This document shows, one piece after another, positions 25,871 through 35,766 of a stretch of DNA of 53,753 bases. The stretch is from Clostridia bacterium. GTDB lineage: Bacteria; Bacillota; Clostridia; Christensenellales; Borkfalkiaceae. A program made the position numbers and the translations under genes. Under the pieces are notes generated by a model. That model was not told where the DNA came from, ran no database searches, and was given only the letters and a program-made list of their open reading frames with translations. The stretch is from NCBI GenBank assembly GCA_017457215.1, contig JAFTHU010000019.1, forward strand, positions 1-53,753, given 5' to 3'. Each line of letters begins with the position of its first letter. The first letter of the stretch is position 1.

Positions 25871-26671
25871 ATGAATATTTTAACGGAACCAATCAAATAT
25901 AATTATAGACGCGTACAAGTTTCAGACGATAGAAAGCATTTATCTATGCGCCACACGCACAATCATTACGAAATTATTTTTTTGGAGAGCGGCGACGTTA
26001 CTTACGTGATTGAAGATCGGAAATATCAACTTAAAAAGAACGACCTTGTCATCACCCGTCCACTGAAATATCACTATTTAGAACTGACATCCGATGAGGA
26101 TTACGCACGACACGATATTCTTTTCGATCCTTCTTTCGTCGGAGAAGATTCTCTTCTTGAGCTTCCTGAAAATTTAGAGGTTTTTCATTGTCCACCTGAT
26201 AGCATTTTGCAAGATATTTTTAAGCGCATCACCTATTATGGTAACGTGCTTTCTAATAAAGCATTTACAGATATCCTTTCCGCTTTGGTGAAAGAGCTGA
26301 TTTATAATTTAACATTGGAGGCAAAAAAACCCACCGATATCACCTTTAAAACCTCTCCTTTTTTAACCAAGGTTTTAGAGTATATTAACGAAAATCTATT
26401 TACGGTTAAAGATATTAAAGACATTTGCAAGCATTTTTACATCAGTCAACAATATTTTTTCCGTTTATTCCAAACGCAGCTAAAAATCACTCCACACAAA
26501 TACTTAAATTCTAAAAGATTGCTGTATGCGCAAAAAATGTTACAGCAAGGAAAGAAACCGACAGCCGTTTACCTTTTATGCGGGTTTGAATCCTACGTAG
26601 GATTTTATAAGCAGTATATAAAAACATTCGGCTATTCGCCGTCGAAAGAATTATCCAAGGAAAAATTATAA
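25871..26671 (+). CDS. AraC family transcriptional regulator
   Basis: A 266-residue regulator: an N-terminal cupin-type sensing domain (about 20-110, with RHTHNHYEIIFLESG near the start as metal/ligand site) and a C-terminal double helix-turn-helix (about 168-262) containing FYISQQYFFRLFQTQLKITP and the final CGFESYVGFYKQYIKTFGYSP signature. It is divergent from the Gfo/Idh oxidoreductase gene and most likely regulates it in response to a sugar-like ligand. A convergent hairpin follows at 26678. Confidence 0.92.
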   Translation: MNILTEPIKYNYRRVQVSDDRKHLSMRHTHNHYEIIFLESGDVTYVIEDRKYQLKKNDLVITRPLKYHYLELTSDEDYARHDILFDPSFVGEDSLLELPENLEVFHCPPDSILQDIFKRITYYGNVLSNKAFTDILSALVKELIYNLTLEAKKPTDITFKTSPFLTKVLEYINENLFTVKDIKDICKHFYISQQYFFRLFQTQLKITPHKYLNSKRLLYAQKMLQQGKKPTAVYLLCGFESYVGFYKQYIKTFGYSPSKELSKEKL

Positions 26672-26677
26672 TAAAAG

Positions 26678-26706
26678 ACACCCCGCGAAAACATTTCGCG
26701 GGGTGT
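26678..26706. terminator. Bidirectional terminator between araC-type gene and guaA
   Basis: A perfect 13 bp stem (26678-26690 with 26694-26706) with a 3-base loop between two convergent genes. Weak U tracts lie on both sides. Confidence 0.8.
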
Positions 26707-26717
26707 TATAATAAAAA

Positions 26718-27698
26718 TTATTCCCATTCAATCGTTCCCGAAGGCTTCGGTGTAAGATCATACAAAACACGGTTCACGTTTTCCACTTCCGAAGTGATAC
26801 GCGCCGTAATTTTGTTCAAAATTGCATACGGAATTTCTTCAATCGTTGCAGACATTGCGTCTACCGTATTCACAGCACGGATAATAACGGGATACGCATA
26901 CGTACGTTTGCCGTCTTTTACGCCCACCGAACGAAAATCGGGTACAGCCGTAAAATATTGCCATACTTTACCTGCCAATCCTGCTTTTGCAAATTCCTCT
27001 CGCAAAATCGCGTCCGATTCACGCACTGCCTCCAATCTGTCGCGCGTAATTTCGCCAAGGCAACGAACGCCCAATCCAGGACCGGGGAACGGCTGACGAT
27101 ATACCATACCGTCAGGCAAACCCAAAACACTGCCTACAAGACGAACTTCGTCTTTATAAAGGAATTTCAAAGGTTCAACAAGCGCAAATTGCATATCTTC
27201 GGGCAAACCTCCTACGTTATGATGCGCTTTTACGCCGTCACTTTCGATAATGTCGGGATAAATCGTACCTTGCGCAAGGAATTCAATCCCCTCTAATTTT
27301 CTCGCTTCTTCTTCAAATACACGGATAAATTCCGCACCGATAATTTTACGTTTCTTTTCCGGCTCTGCCACGCCTACAAGTTTGCCAAGGAAACGGTCCA
27401 CCGCGTCTACGTAGACAAGGTTTGCGTCCATTTCATCGCGGAATACGCGAACTACTTCTTCCGGTTCTCCTTTACGAAGCAAACCGTGATTTACGTGCAC
27501 GCAAACAAGTTGTTTGCCAATCGCTTTTACCAAAAGCGCTGCAACCACGGAAGAGTCTACACCGCCCGAAAGTGCCAACAATACTTTTTTATTACCGACT
27601 TTCGCTTGTACTTCGGCTACCTGCTCTGCGATAAACGCTTCTGCAAGCGCTCTGGTTGTAATACGTTCCATAGATGCTGGACGCACATTGTTTTCCAT
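26718..27698 (-). CDS. guaA: GMP synthase, ATP-pyrophosphatase subunit only (no amidotransferase domain)
   Basis: The synthetase half of GMP synthase, 326 residues, converting XMP plus ATP and ammonia to GMP. The PP-loop ALSGGVDSS is at residues 42-50 and the C-terminal dimerisation domain is complete through [10 protein letters not shown]. The usual bacterial protein is about 510-525 residues with an N-terminal class I glutamine amidotransferase of about 190 residues; here that domain is absent. This is not a wrong start: a strong AGGAGG site lies directly before the ATG, and only 86 bases separate it from the guaB stop. The arrangement equals the archaeal-type GuaAb subunit. A separate glutaminase subunit encoded elsewhere, or use of free ammonia, is expected. 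Downstream of guaB. Confidence 0.93.
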   Translation of the reverse strand: MENNVRPASMERITTRALAEAFIAEQVAEVQAKVGNKKVLLALSGGVDSSVVAALLVKAIGKQLVCVHVNHGLLRKGEPEEVVRVFRDEMDANLVYVDAVDRFLGKLVGVAEPEKKRKIIGAEFIRVFEEEARKLEGIEFLAQGTIYPDIIESDGVKAHHNVGGLPEDMQFALVEPLKFLYKDEVRLVGSVLGLPDGMVYRQPFPGPGLGVRCLGEITRDRLEAVRESDAILREEFAKAGLAGKVWQYFTAVPDFRSVGVKDGKRTYAYPVIIRAVNTVDAMSATIEEIPYAILNKITARITSEVENVNRVLYDLTPKPSGTIEWE

Positions 27699-27745
27699 AT
27701 ATTTATCCTCCTGTAATGGTAAAAATTAAATACGTTTTATGCAAG

Positions 27746-27780
27746 AAAAGACGCGTAGACAACTCTCGTCCGCGTCTTTT
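27746..27780 (-). terminator. Hairpin between guaB and guaA
   Basis: A perfect 10 bp stem AAAAGACGCG/CGCGTCTTTT with a 15-base loop just after the guaB stop. The T stretch after it is short (TTTTCTTG), so part of the transcription may continue into guaA. Confidence 0.65.
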
Positions 27781-27784
27781 TCTA

Positions 27785-29272
<1,488 letters not shown>

Positions 29273-29296
29273 TTATTTTCTTATTAAACATAAACG

Positions 29297-29944
29297 TTAA
29301 ACAGCTTCCAGAAACGAGTTGATTTCATTATAATATTGGATATCATCCTCGTGCCAGTTTTCTTGGGACAATCCTCGCATTATATCGGTCATATGCTTTT
29401 TAAAGTCCTCGTCCCCTTCGCTATCCGCTTCCAAAAGCAAGCAGGCAATCGGGTTGTTTCGGGGAAATCCGACTGTATTCGTTTTCGCCCGTTCCGCCGC
29501 GCCGTCCTTATCACCTTTCTTGTATTGCGCTATACTGATCTGCGCAAAAATATACTGGTCATAACGTCCTAAAATGTCTACAATCTTATGATCGCCCAAC
29601 ATTTCATTTCCGTAAGTTTCTGCGTTTTTTAAATCCCTTGCCGCACAATACTCCTCAAATTCTTCGTCCTCTGTCATTCGCTCGCCACAGGAAATAATCT
29701 TGTCGTACATATCTTCTTCAATGGCAACCGTCGTTGCAAAAGCAATAACGTCTATATCGTCGTGGCGCTTATATGCGCGCTCTGCAAACCATACACTCGA
29801 TTTCTCCATCCCCATATCATAGGAAACGTTCATCATCGTTTCCGGAAAAAAAGCTACGAGCGAGCCAACCATCAACACCAACAACAAAGCGATTGCCGCC
29901 AGCGTGCTTAATAAAGATCTTAATATGATCTTTTCAACGCTCAT
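29297..29944 (-). CDS. Membrane-anchored protein of unknown function
   Basis: A 215-residue protein with a single N-terminal membrane helix (about residues 9-32) and a long soluble, mostly helical domain, rich in acidic residues and resembling a TPR-like helical array, outside or inside the membrane depending on topology. I do not recognise a family. The ATG at 29944 is chosen because GGGAGGAGAG lies at the proper distance; an upstream ATG at 29959 overlaps that site. It has its own promoter and lies upstream of guaB, 54 bases away with no terminator visible, so the two may be transcribed together. Confidence 0.68.
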   Translation of the reverse strand: MSVEKIILRSLLSTLAAIALLLVLMVGSLVAFFPETMMNVSYDMGMEKSSVWFAERAYKRHDDIDVIAFATTVAIEEDMYDKIISCGERMTEDEEFEEYCAARDLKNAETYGNEMLGDHKIVDILGRYDQYIFAQISIAQYKKGDKDGAAERAKTNTVGFPRNNPIACLLLEADSEGDEDFKKHMTDIMRGLSQENWHEDDIQYYNEINSFLEAV

Positions 29945-29971
29945 AAACTCTCCTCCCATTGTATTTATACT

Positions 29972-30000
29972 ATTTTAGCACATTGAAAGCAAAAAATCAA
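29972..30000 (-). promoter_or_regulatory. Promoter of the 29297-29944 gene (and possibly guaB-guaA)
   Basis: TTGATT (29995-30000) and TAAAAT (29972-29977) with a 17-base spacer on the minus strand. Confidence 0.68.
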
Positions 30001-30056
30001 CTGTATAAACAAAAATAATTGGGTATGTTTTGAACCTTTTTTTAATATAATGAACT

Positions 30057-30758
30057 ATGAACATTATTTTTAAGCCCCACAAGAAATTTTTACCTGCGAA
30101 ATCATTAAAAATCTTGCTTACGGCATTTGTTCTTTTGCTTGTAATTTTTCCGCTTACCGCTTGCAAAAAAAAGATCAATTACCACGATTACGTTTCCGAA
30201 CTGCGAAGCAATATCTTCCTTGCTGAAACAGACGAATTTTCTTTACGAATCTACTCGGTAGAGAAAGAATCCCCTTACGCAACGGACGGCGTACCCCAAG
30301 AAATTTTTTCCCGAACAGAAGTGTATTTGGTTGCCCCGTCAGGCGACAAATCCTGCAATCTTCTTTTTAACGTCCAAGGAAAAGAATATGGCGGGGAAAT
30401 GTCTTTCGATAACGTGAAAGGTGAATATTATTTTTATTGCACGTTGGACACCTCGGCGCTTTCCCAGCTTGTATGCAGTATTTCTTACGGAGAAACGGCG
30501 ATGGAATTGACCGCGCTTTCCGTTCGCACGGAAAAAACGTTATCCCCCGCCGTCGTTTTGAACAACCTCTTTGAGCAAGAAACCGAACTGTTTACCGCTA
30601 TGACGGATAAATACGGATTCGCAGGGGAAATTTACGTACGTCTGCTTTATGAAAGCTCTACTTATTATTACGTTGGCGTTATTGACCGCAAAGGGAATGT
30701 AACCGCCTTTTTGATCAATGCGGAAACGGGAATAATCCTCGCAAAACGCGAAAAATAG
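30057..30758 (+). CDS. Lipoprotein of unknown function
   Basis: A 233-residue lipoprotein: basic N-terminus, hydrophobic stretch and LTAC lipobox with cysteine at residue 36, then a soluble beta-rich domain ending in a PepSY-like strand pattern (VTAFLINAETGIILAKREK). The family is not recognised. No ribosome binding site precedes the ATG; TATAAT ends at 30051, only five bases before it, so the mRNA may be leaderless. It stands alone on the plus strand between two minus-strand groups and is followed by a hairpin. The signal peptide makes the frame convincing. Confidence 0.75.
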   Translation: MNIIFKPHKKFLPAKSLKILLTAFVLLLVIFPLTACKKKINYHDYVSELRSNIFLAETDEFSLRIYSVEKESPYATDGVPQEIFSRTEVYLVAPSGDKSCNLLFNVQGKEYGGEMSFDNVKGEYYFYCTLDTSALSQLVCSISYGETAMELTALSVRTEKTLSPAVVLNNLFEQETELFTAMTDKYGFAGEIYVRLLYESSTYYYVGVIDRKGNVTAFLINAETGIILAKREK

Positions 30759-30833
30759 TCTTTCTGAATTGTTTTTCCTTATTAGGGTGCAAGTTTACAG
30801 ATGAGAAATATATAAAAATTTATTCGGCGATGC

Positions 30834-30862
30834 AAAAAGCACCCCTTTACGGAGTGCTTTTT
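30834..30862. terminator. Bidirectional terminator
   Basis: A 9 bp AAAAAGCAC/GTGCTTTTT stem between the convergent plus-strand lipoprotein gene and the end of the peptide transporter operon, with T-rich flanks both ways. Confidence 0.85.
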
Positions 30863-30866
30863 ATTT

Positions 30867-31142
30867 TTAACTTAACCAAAGATAAGCAAACAGAACCATA
30901 AAAACGAATCCCAAGACAATCATCAACAACGTCGGCCAAAATGCGCGAAACGCACCGATTACCATTGCCCAATATTCCTTAAAGGTGATTTTACCAACGG
31001 AATCATTGGGATTCTTTTTCTTTTGCGGATTATACCATTTAAATCCCTCCACGTTCATATCCGCGATGGTGCTTTCGGTATCAAACTCCGCTTTCGGCTT
31101 TTTTCTTTTCGTCTTTTTCTCGCTTCTTTCTTGTTTTGACAT
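30867..31142 (-). CDS. Small membrane protein at the end of the opp operon
   Basis: A 91-residue protein with a very basic, hydrophilic N-terminal part (about residues 1-60) and one C-terminal membrane helix (about 66-90, ending LFAYLWLS). It starts directly after the oppF stop with a modest AGGA site and is followed by a terminator, so it is part of the operon. It resembles no protein I know. A role as an accessory or small regulatory subunit of the transporter is an inference from position. Confidence 0.68.
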   Translation of the reverse strand: MSKQERSEKKTKRKKPKAEFDTESTIADMNVEGFKWYNPQKKKNPNDSVGKITFKEYWAMVIGAFRAFWPTLLMIVLGFVFMVLFAYLWLS

Positions 31143-31148
31143 TACCCA

Positions 31149-32279
31149 TTAATCCTGTGCTTCTACGTCTATCGCAGCAGCCGTTTCGTATTCCGCAATA
31201 TCCTCTTCCGTATCGTACAAATGACAAGCGCAGAAGTGTCCTTCTTCCACCTGCTTATATTTCGGAGGAACGGTTTTACAAATTTCCATGCACTTATCGC
31301 AGCGAGTATGGAATTTACACCCCTTGGGAGGATTTACGGGAGAAGGAATATCCCCTTTCAAAATCACGCGGTTCATCTTCACGTGCGGATTAGGCACGGG
31401 AACAGCCGAGAACAACGCCTTCGTGTACGGGTGCAACGTATTGTTGAAAATCTTGTCTTTCGTACCGAATTCCACCATACTGCCGAGGTACATAACGCCC
31501 ACTTCGTCGGAGATATGCTTTACAACAGACAAATCGTGTGAGATAAATACATACGTCAAGCCCAATTCGGCTTGCAATTCCTTCAACATATTGATAATTT
31601 GCGCCTGAATGGAAACGTCCAACGCCGAAACAGGTTCGTCGCAAATAACCAACTCGGGTTTTAAAGCAAGCGCACGCGCAATACAGATACGTTGACGCTG
31701 ACCGCCGGAGAATTCGTGGGGGTAACGCTCAAAATAATGGGGCTGCAAGCCGCACATCTTCATAACGCTAAGCACGTATTCTTTATAATTTTTCTTATCG
31801 ACGATTTTATGTTGCAACGCTGCTTCGCCGATAATTTCGCCAACCGTTAAACGGGGAGAAAGGCTTGCGTACGGGTCTTGGAATATCATCTGCATATTGG
31901 GACGGAGTTTATCGAATTCCTTGTTGGAAACTTGAGAAACTTCTTGTCCTTTAAACCAAACTTCGCCGCCCGTAACGTCATAAAGACGTAAAATCGTACG
32001 TCCCATTGTCGTTTTGCCGCAACCGGATTCCCCTACGATGCCCAGCGTTTTTCCCTTTTTCAAGGAAAAAGATACGTTATCTACTGCTTTGAGCCATTTA
32101 ATCGGTTTCCCGAAAAAGCTTTTGCCTACAACAAAGTGTTTTTTCAGGTTACGCACTTCCAAAAGTACATCTTCCCCAATCCCCGCTTCTACGGCTTCCA
32201 CCGTCAAAGGCGCATTCACTTCGTCCATGGGTATCTCGTTTTCGATTTCGGAGTTCTTATCAAATTCGTTTTCACGCAT
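31149..32279 (-). CDS. oppF: Oligopeptide ABC transporter ATP-binding protein OppF
   Basis: Second nucleotide-binding subunit of the peptide importer, 376 residues. Walker A GESGCGKTT, Q-loop MIFQDPYASL, signature LSGGQRQR-type (here FSGGQRQRICIARAL), Walker B LVICDEP and switch His SHDLSVVKH are all intact. The C-terminal extension carries the CxxHTRCDKCxxxC cysteine cluster usual in Opp/Dpp ATPases, which may bind an iron-sulfur centre. AAGGAGG precedes its ATG and it overlaps the oppD stop by eight bases. Peptide (not nickel) specificity is inferred from the whole operon. Confidence 0.95.
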   Translation of the reverse strand: MRENEFDKNSEIENEIPMDEVNAPLTVEAVEAGIGEDVLLEVRNLKKHFVVGKSFFGKPIKWLKAVDNVSFSLKKGKTLGIVGESGCGKTTMGRTILRLYDVTGGEVWFKGQEVSQVSNKEFDKLRPNMQMIFQDPYASLSPRLTVGEIIGEAALQHKIVDKKNYKEYVLSVMKMCGLQPHYFERYPHEFSGGQRQRICIARALALKPELVICDEPVSALDVSIQAQIINMLKELQAELGLTYVFISHDLSVVKHISDEVGVMYLGSMVEFGTKDKIFNNTLHPYTKALFSAVPVPNPHVKMNRVILKGDIPSPVNPPKGCKFHTRCDKCMEICKTVPPKYKQVEEGHFCACHLYDTEEDIAEYETAAAIDVEAQD

Positions 32280-33573
32280 TGTTTTCGTCCTCCTTATCTT
32301 TATAGAGATAGCACGCTACGCTATGCGTATCCGATACCTTAACAAGGTGAGGATAATCCCCTGCACACTGCTTTGTGCAGCGTTCGCATCTATCGCGGAA
32401 ATAACAATAATTCGGCATATTGACAGGGTTCGGAACAAAGCCGGGGATACAGTACAACGAATCCACGTCCCCATCTACCGTCGGCTTACTCTTTTGTAAC
32501 CCAATCGTATACGGATGCAAAGGATTATCAAAAATATCCTCCGCCGTGCCCATTTCAATTACTTTACCTGCGTACATAACGACTACAAAATCCGCCATTT
32601 CTGCCACTACGCCCAAATCGTGCGTAATCAACATAATCGAACCGCTGATTTTTGTTTTAATTTCGCGAAGTAAATCCAAAATCTGTGCCTGAATGGTAAC
32701 GTCGAGCGCCGTCGTAGGCTCGTCAGCGATAATCAAGCGCGGGTTGCAAAGCAACGCCATTGCAATCATAACACGCTGACGCATACCGCCCGAAAGTTCG
32801 TGCGGGTATTTTTTATACACACCCGCAGGGTCTGCAATACCAACCAATTCCAGCATTTCAATACTGCGTTTTTTTGCATTTGCTTTGCTGATGCCTTTAA
32901 TATGCAAGAACGCAACTTCGTCCAACTGATTCCCAATCGTGAACACGGGATTCAAAGAAGTCATCGGTTCTTGGAAAATCATAGCGATTTCTCTACCGCG
33001 AATGCCACGCATCGCTTCCAACGGCATTTTTGCGATATCGTACACCTTTTCTTCGGTTTCGTACATCTTTCCGCCAAGATCGTCCTTTCTCTGAATAGGT
33101 TTCCCTTTTGCGTTTTTCACAAGCACCGTTTCGCCGTCTACTTCCTGCGTTTCGTATACGGGAATCTTTTTGCCAAGTTTATCGCGACGGAATGCTTTCG
33201 TGCGGAAACGAATAGAACCGCTTACGATTTGTCCGCTAGGACCTTGCACCAATTGCATCAAAGAAAGCGACGTAACGCTCTTTCCGCAACCAGATTCTCC
33301 AACGACGCCAACCGTAGCGCCTTCGGGAATGGAAAACGTAACGCCGTTTACCGCCTTTACAACACCCGTATCCGTATAGAAATAGGTGTGCAAATCATCA
33401 AACTCAATGATGTTGTTCGGATTTTTCATTTCAGTAACGTATTCAGCTTCTACGTTCTTTCTCTTCTTACGTTTCTCAAATTTTCTGGTGATTTTCGCGT
33501 TTTCTTTAGAGATTTTACGGGATTCTTTCCCCGAGATATAATGTGATTTTTTCGTCTTCTTTTCTTCGGACAT
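32272..33573 (-). CDS. oppD: Oligopeptide ABC transporter ATP-binding protein OppD (with insertion)
   Basis: First nucleotide-binding subunit, 433 residues, about 100 longer than usual. Extra parts are a very basic N-terminal tail (about residues 5-45, many KK and RK) and an insertion of about 55 residues between Walker A (GESGCGKS, about 92-99) and the Q-loop ([10 protein letters not shown]). The signature LSGGMRQR, Walker B and the C-terminal Cys motif [15 protein letters not shown] are intact. The ATG at 33573 is preferred: AAGAGGTGA lies at suitable distance, while an ATG at 33579 and a GTG at 33582 overlap that site and the oppC stop. It should couple ATP hydrolysis to peptide uptake with OppF. 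Confidence 0.93.
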   Translation of the reverse strand: MSEEKKTKKSHYISGKESRKISKENAKITRKFEKRKKRKNVEAEYVTEMKNPNNIIEFDDLHTYFYTDTGVVKAVNGVTFSIPEGATVGVVGESGCGKSVTSLSLMQLVQGPSGQIVSGSIRFRTKAFRRDKLGKKIPVYETQEVDGETVLVKNAKGKPIQRKDDLGGKMYETEEKVYDIAKMPLEAMRGIRGREIAMIFQEPMTSLNPVFTIGNQLDEVAFLHIKGISKANAKKRSIEMLELVGIADPAGVYKKYPHELSGGMRQRVMIAMALLCNPRLIIADEPTTALDVTIQAQILDLLREIKTKISGSIMLITHDLGVVAEMADFVVVMYAGKVIEMGTAEDIFDNPLHPYTIGLQKSKPTVDGDVDSLYCIPGFVPNPVNMPNYCYFRDRCERCTKQCAGDYPHLVKVSDTHSVACYLYKDKEDENNA

Positions 33574-33578
33574 TATCA

Positions 33579-34715
33579 TCACCTCTTCATCTTCGGGTCA
33601 AACGCGTCGCGTAAGCCGTCGCCAACAAAGTTGAACGCCAAAATCGCAAGCGTAATACAAATTCCGGGCGGGATCCAGAAATTAGGGAAATATTGCAACG
33701 TATACATATTACGGACGCTGTTAATCATTGCGCCCCACGTAGGCGTACCGAGCGGAACACCGATACCAAGGAACCCAAGCGTTGCTTCCGTCAAAATAAT
33801 GCTGCCCAAGCCCATCGTCATCTGTACGATTAACTGCGGCATTACGTTCGGCAACAAATGTTTAAATATCTTGCGGAAGGTAGAAAGCCCCGAGCATTTT
33901 GCCGCCAACATAAATTCTTGTTCGCGCAAGGACAGAATTTGACCGCGTACCATACGCGCGATACCCGTCCACCCCAGCAACGTCAAAATCGCCATCAGGA
34001 AATACAGCTTTCGTATATCCAAAATATTCCAGCTTTCCAACATCTGCGACAAAATCAACATAATCGGAATGGTGGGTATACAGCTTAAAATATCTACGAT
34101 ACGCATGATTAGGTTGTCTACCCAACCGCCGAAATATCCCGCAATACCGCCTAGAATAACGCCTATCAAAGCCTCCAAGAAGATAACAACGAAACCGATC
34201 GTCAAGGAAACTCTGCCGCCAAGCATCAAGTTCGTAAAGATATCTCTGCCCGTTTCATCCGTGCCAAGCCAATGGGTAGAATTCATATCCCCGTATTTAT
34301 TGACGAGGTTATCCGTACCCATAAGGTTATAGGCATAAATTGTTTCGCCATAAACGATATTCCCTTCTTCATCTACCGTTACTTGCACGTATTCTAATGC
34401 GTCCAAGAAAACAGTCGCCTTAATATTTTCGGGGTTTCTGTCTACCACTGGTGCGCCACCGTCAACCCACTCGGAAAAGCCAGGTAAAAGTGGTCCAACA
34501 AAGGAGAATAAAAACAAAATCACCAACGTTACCAAACCAATTACCGAGAGTTTAGAACGGAAAAAGCGTTTTGCAACCAACTGTCCAGGCGAAAGCATAC
34601 GTACGCGATCACTTAAATTTTCACCGTGTACGTCCTCGCTTTCCGTTGCAACCGCCGCGTCTACTTGGTCTACTTCGGGCAATTCTTCCGAAATCAAATC
34701 TTTGTTTTCTTCCAT
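33579..34715 (-). CDS. oppC: Oligopeptide ABC transporter permease OppC
   Basis: Membrane subunit of the importer, 378 residues. After an acidic N-terminus of about 40 residues and the first helix comes an external stretch of about 90 residues (from SEWVDGGAPV to the LGTDETGRDI motif), then five helices. LGTDETGRDIFTNLM is the OppC/DppC signature, and the coupling loop reads FMLAAKCSGLSTFRKIFKHL. A GGAGGG site precedes the ATG. The stop overlaps the region before oppD. Confidence 0.94.
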   Translation of the reverse strand: MEENKDLISEELPEVDQVDAAVATESEDVHGENLSDRVRMLSPGQLVAKRFFRSKLSVIGLVTLVILFLFSFVGPLLPGFSEWVDGGAPVVDRNPENIKATVFLDALEYVQVTVDEEGNIVYGETIYAYNLMGTDNLVNKYGDMNSTHWLGTDETGRDIFTNLMLGGRVSLTIGFVVIFLEALIGVILGGIAGYFGGWVDNLIMRIVDILSCIPTIPIMLILSQMLESWNILDIRKLYFLMAILTLLGWTGIARMVRGQILSLREQEFMLAAKCSGLSTFRKIFKHLLPNVMPQLIVQMTMGLGSIILTEATLGFLGIGVPLGTPTWGAMINSVRNMYTLQYFPNFWIPPGICITLAILAFNFVGDGLRDAFDPKMKR

Positions 34716-34726
34716 AATTTCCCTCC

Positions 34727-35722
34727 TTAAGCCAATTTTACGCGCGGGTCAACTACCGCATACATAATATCAGTAAGCAAAATACCGATAACCGTCAACA
34801 TTGCCAAGAACATATTATATCCCATAATAAACGGAATATCGCCGTCTATCATGGCGTCGTACGCCAATTTACCGATTCCGGGAATCGAGAACATGGTTTC
34901 CGTAATCATTGCGCCGCCAAAGAGCGTGGGCAAAGTACCCGCCAATACCGTTACAAGAGGGATAAGCGAGTTTCTAAACACATGTTTATAAACAACGGAA
35001 CGTTCGGACAAACCTTTCGCTCTCGCCGTGCGGATATAGTCCGCATTGAGTACTTCCAAAGTGTTGGTACGGGTATAACGCGACCAACTACCGATACTCA
35101 AAACGACCAATACGATAATGGGCAAGGTCATATGCCATACTTTATCCTTGAATTCTTCCCACCAAGTAGGAGAAATCAGGTTACCGCTTTGAATACCCGA
35201 CACGGGGAACCAACCGAATTCCACCGAGAACACACGGATTGCAAGACTCGCAGCGAAGAACGTCGGGAAAGAAATCCCGATCATCGTCAAGAACGTCGCT
35301 ACGTAGTCCAATTTACCGTACTGATTTACCGCGCACTTGATACCCAAGGGAATTGCAATAATTAATTGCAAAATCAAAGATACAAGGGAAATCGTAAAGG
35401 AAATACCCATATTTTTGGAAATAACGTCTTCAACGGGCTGCTTGTAGGTTATGGATGTACCCATATCCCCTTGCAAGAAATTACCAAGCCACGAAAAATA
35501 TCCCTTGATAATGCCCAAAAACGAATTATCCCCATATCCGTACGCTTCGGCAACCGCTTGGAACTTTTCCTCTGCGTCTTGACCAGACGCAAGATTTCCA
35601 GCCCCAGCGATATCCCAAAGTGCGTTCAGGTCGATATTTCGCACCAATATATACATGATTACCGAAACGCTGAACAAAATCAACACGGCAAGCAGTAATC
35701 TTTTTATAATATATTTTACCAT
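34727..35722 (-). CDS. oppB: Oligopeptide ABC transporter permease OppB
   Basis: Partner membrane subunit, 331 residues with six helices. The start LLLAVLILFSVSVIMYIL, the segment GDMGTSITYKQPV and coupling loop YIRTARAKGLSERSVVYKHV are typical of OppB/DppB. Its ribosome binding site is weak (AAGAAAGA), and the gap to oppA is 44 bases. It forms the channel with OppC. Confidence 0.94.
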   Translation of the reverse strand: MVKYIIKRLLLAVLILFSVSVIMYILVRNIDLNALWDIAGAGNLASGQDAEEKFQAVAEAYGYGDNSFLGIIKGYFSWLGNFLQGDMGTSITYKQPVEDVISKNMGISFTISLVSLILQLIIAIPLGIKCAVNQYGKLDYVATFLTMIGISFPTFFAASLAIRVFSVEFGWFPVSGIQSGNLISPTWWEEFKDKVWHMTLPIIVLVVLSIGSWSRYTRTNTLEVLNADYIRTARAKGLSERSVVYKHVFRNSLIPLVTVLAGTLPTLFGGAMITETMFSIPGIGKLAYDAMIDGDIPFIMGYNMFLAMLTVIGILLTDIMYAVVDPRVKLA

Positions 35723-35766
35723 TCGTCTTTCTTCACTTTTCGTTTATTTACGGAAAAGGAAAAACG

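Noticed and set aside
27699-27784. Missing GuaA amidotransferase hidden upstream of guaA
   Set aside because: The gap is only 86 bases and contains a terminator-like hairpin; there is no room for the domain.
27699-27784. Purine riboswitch before guaA
   Set aside because: The gap is too short and lacks the conserved loop sequences; it contains only a hairpin and a ribosome binding site.
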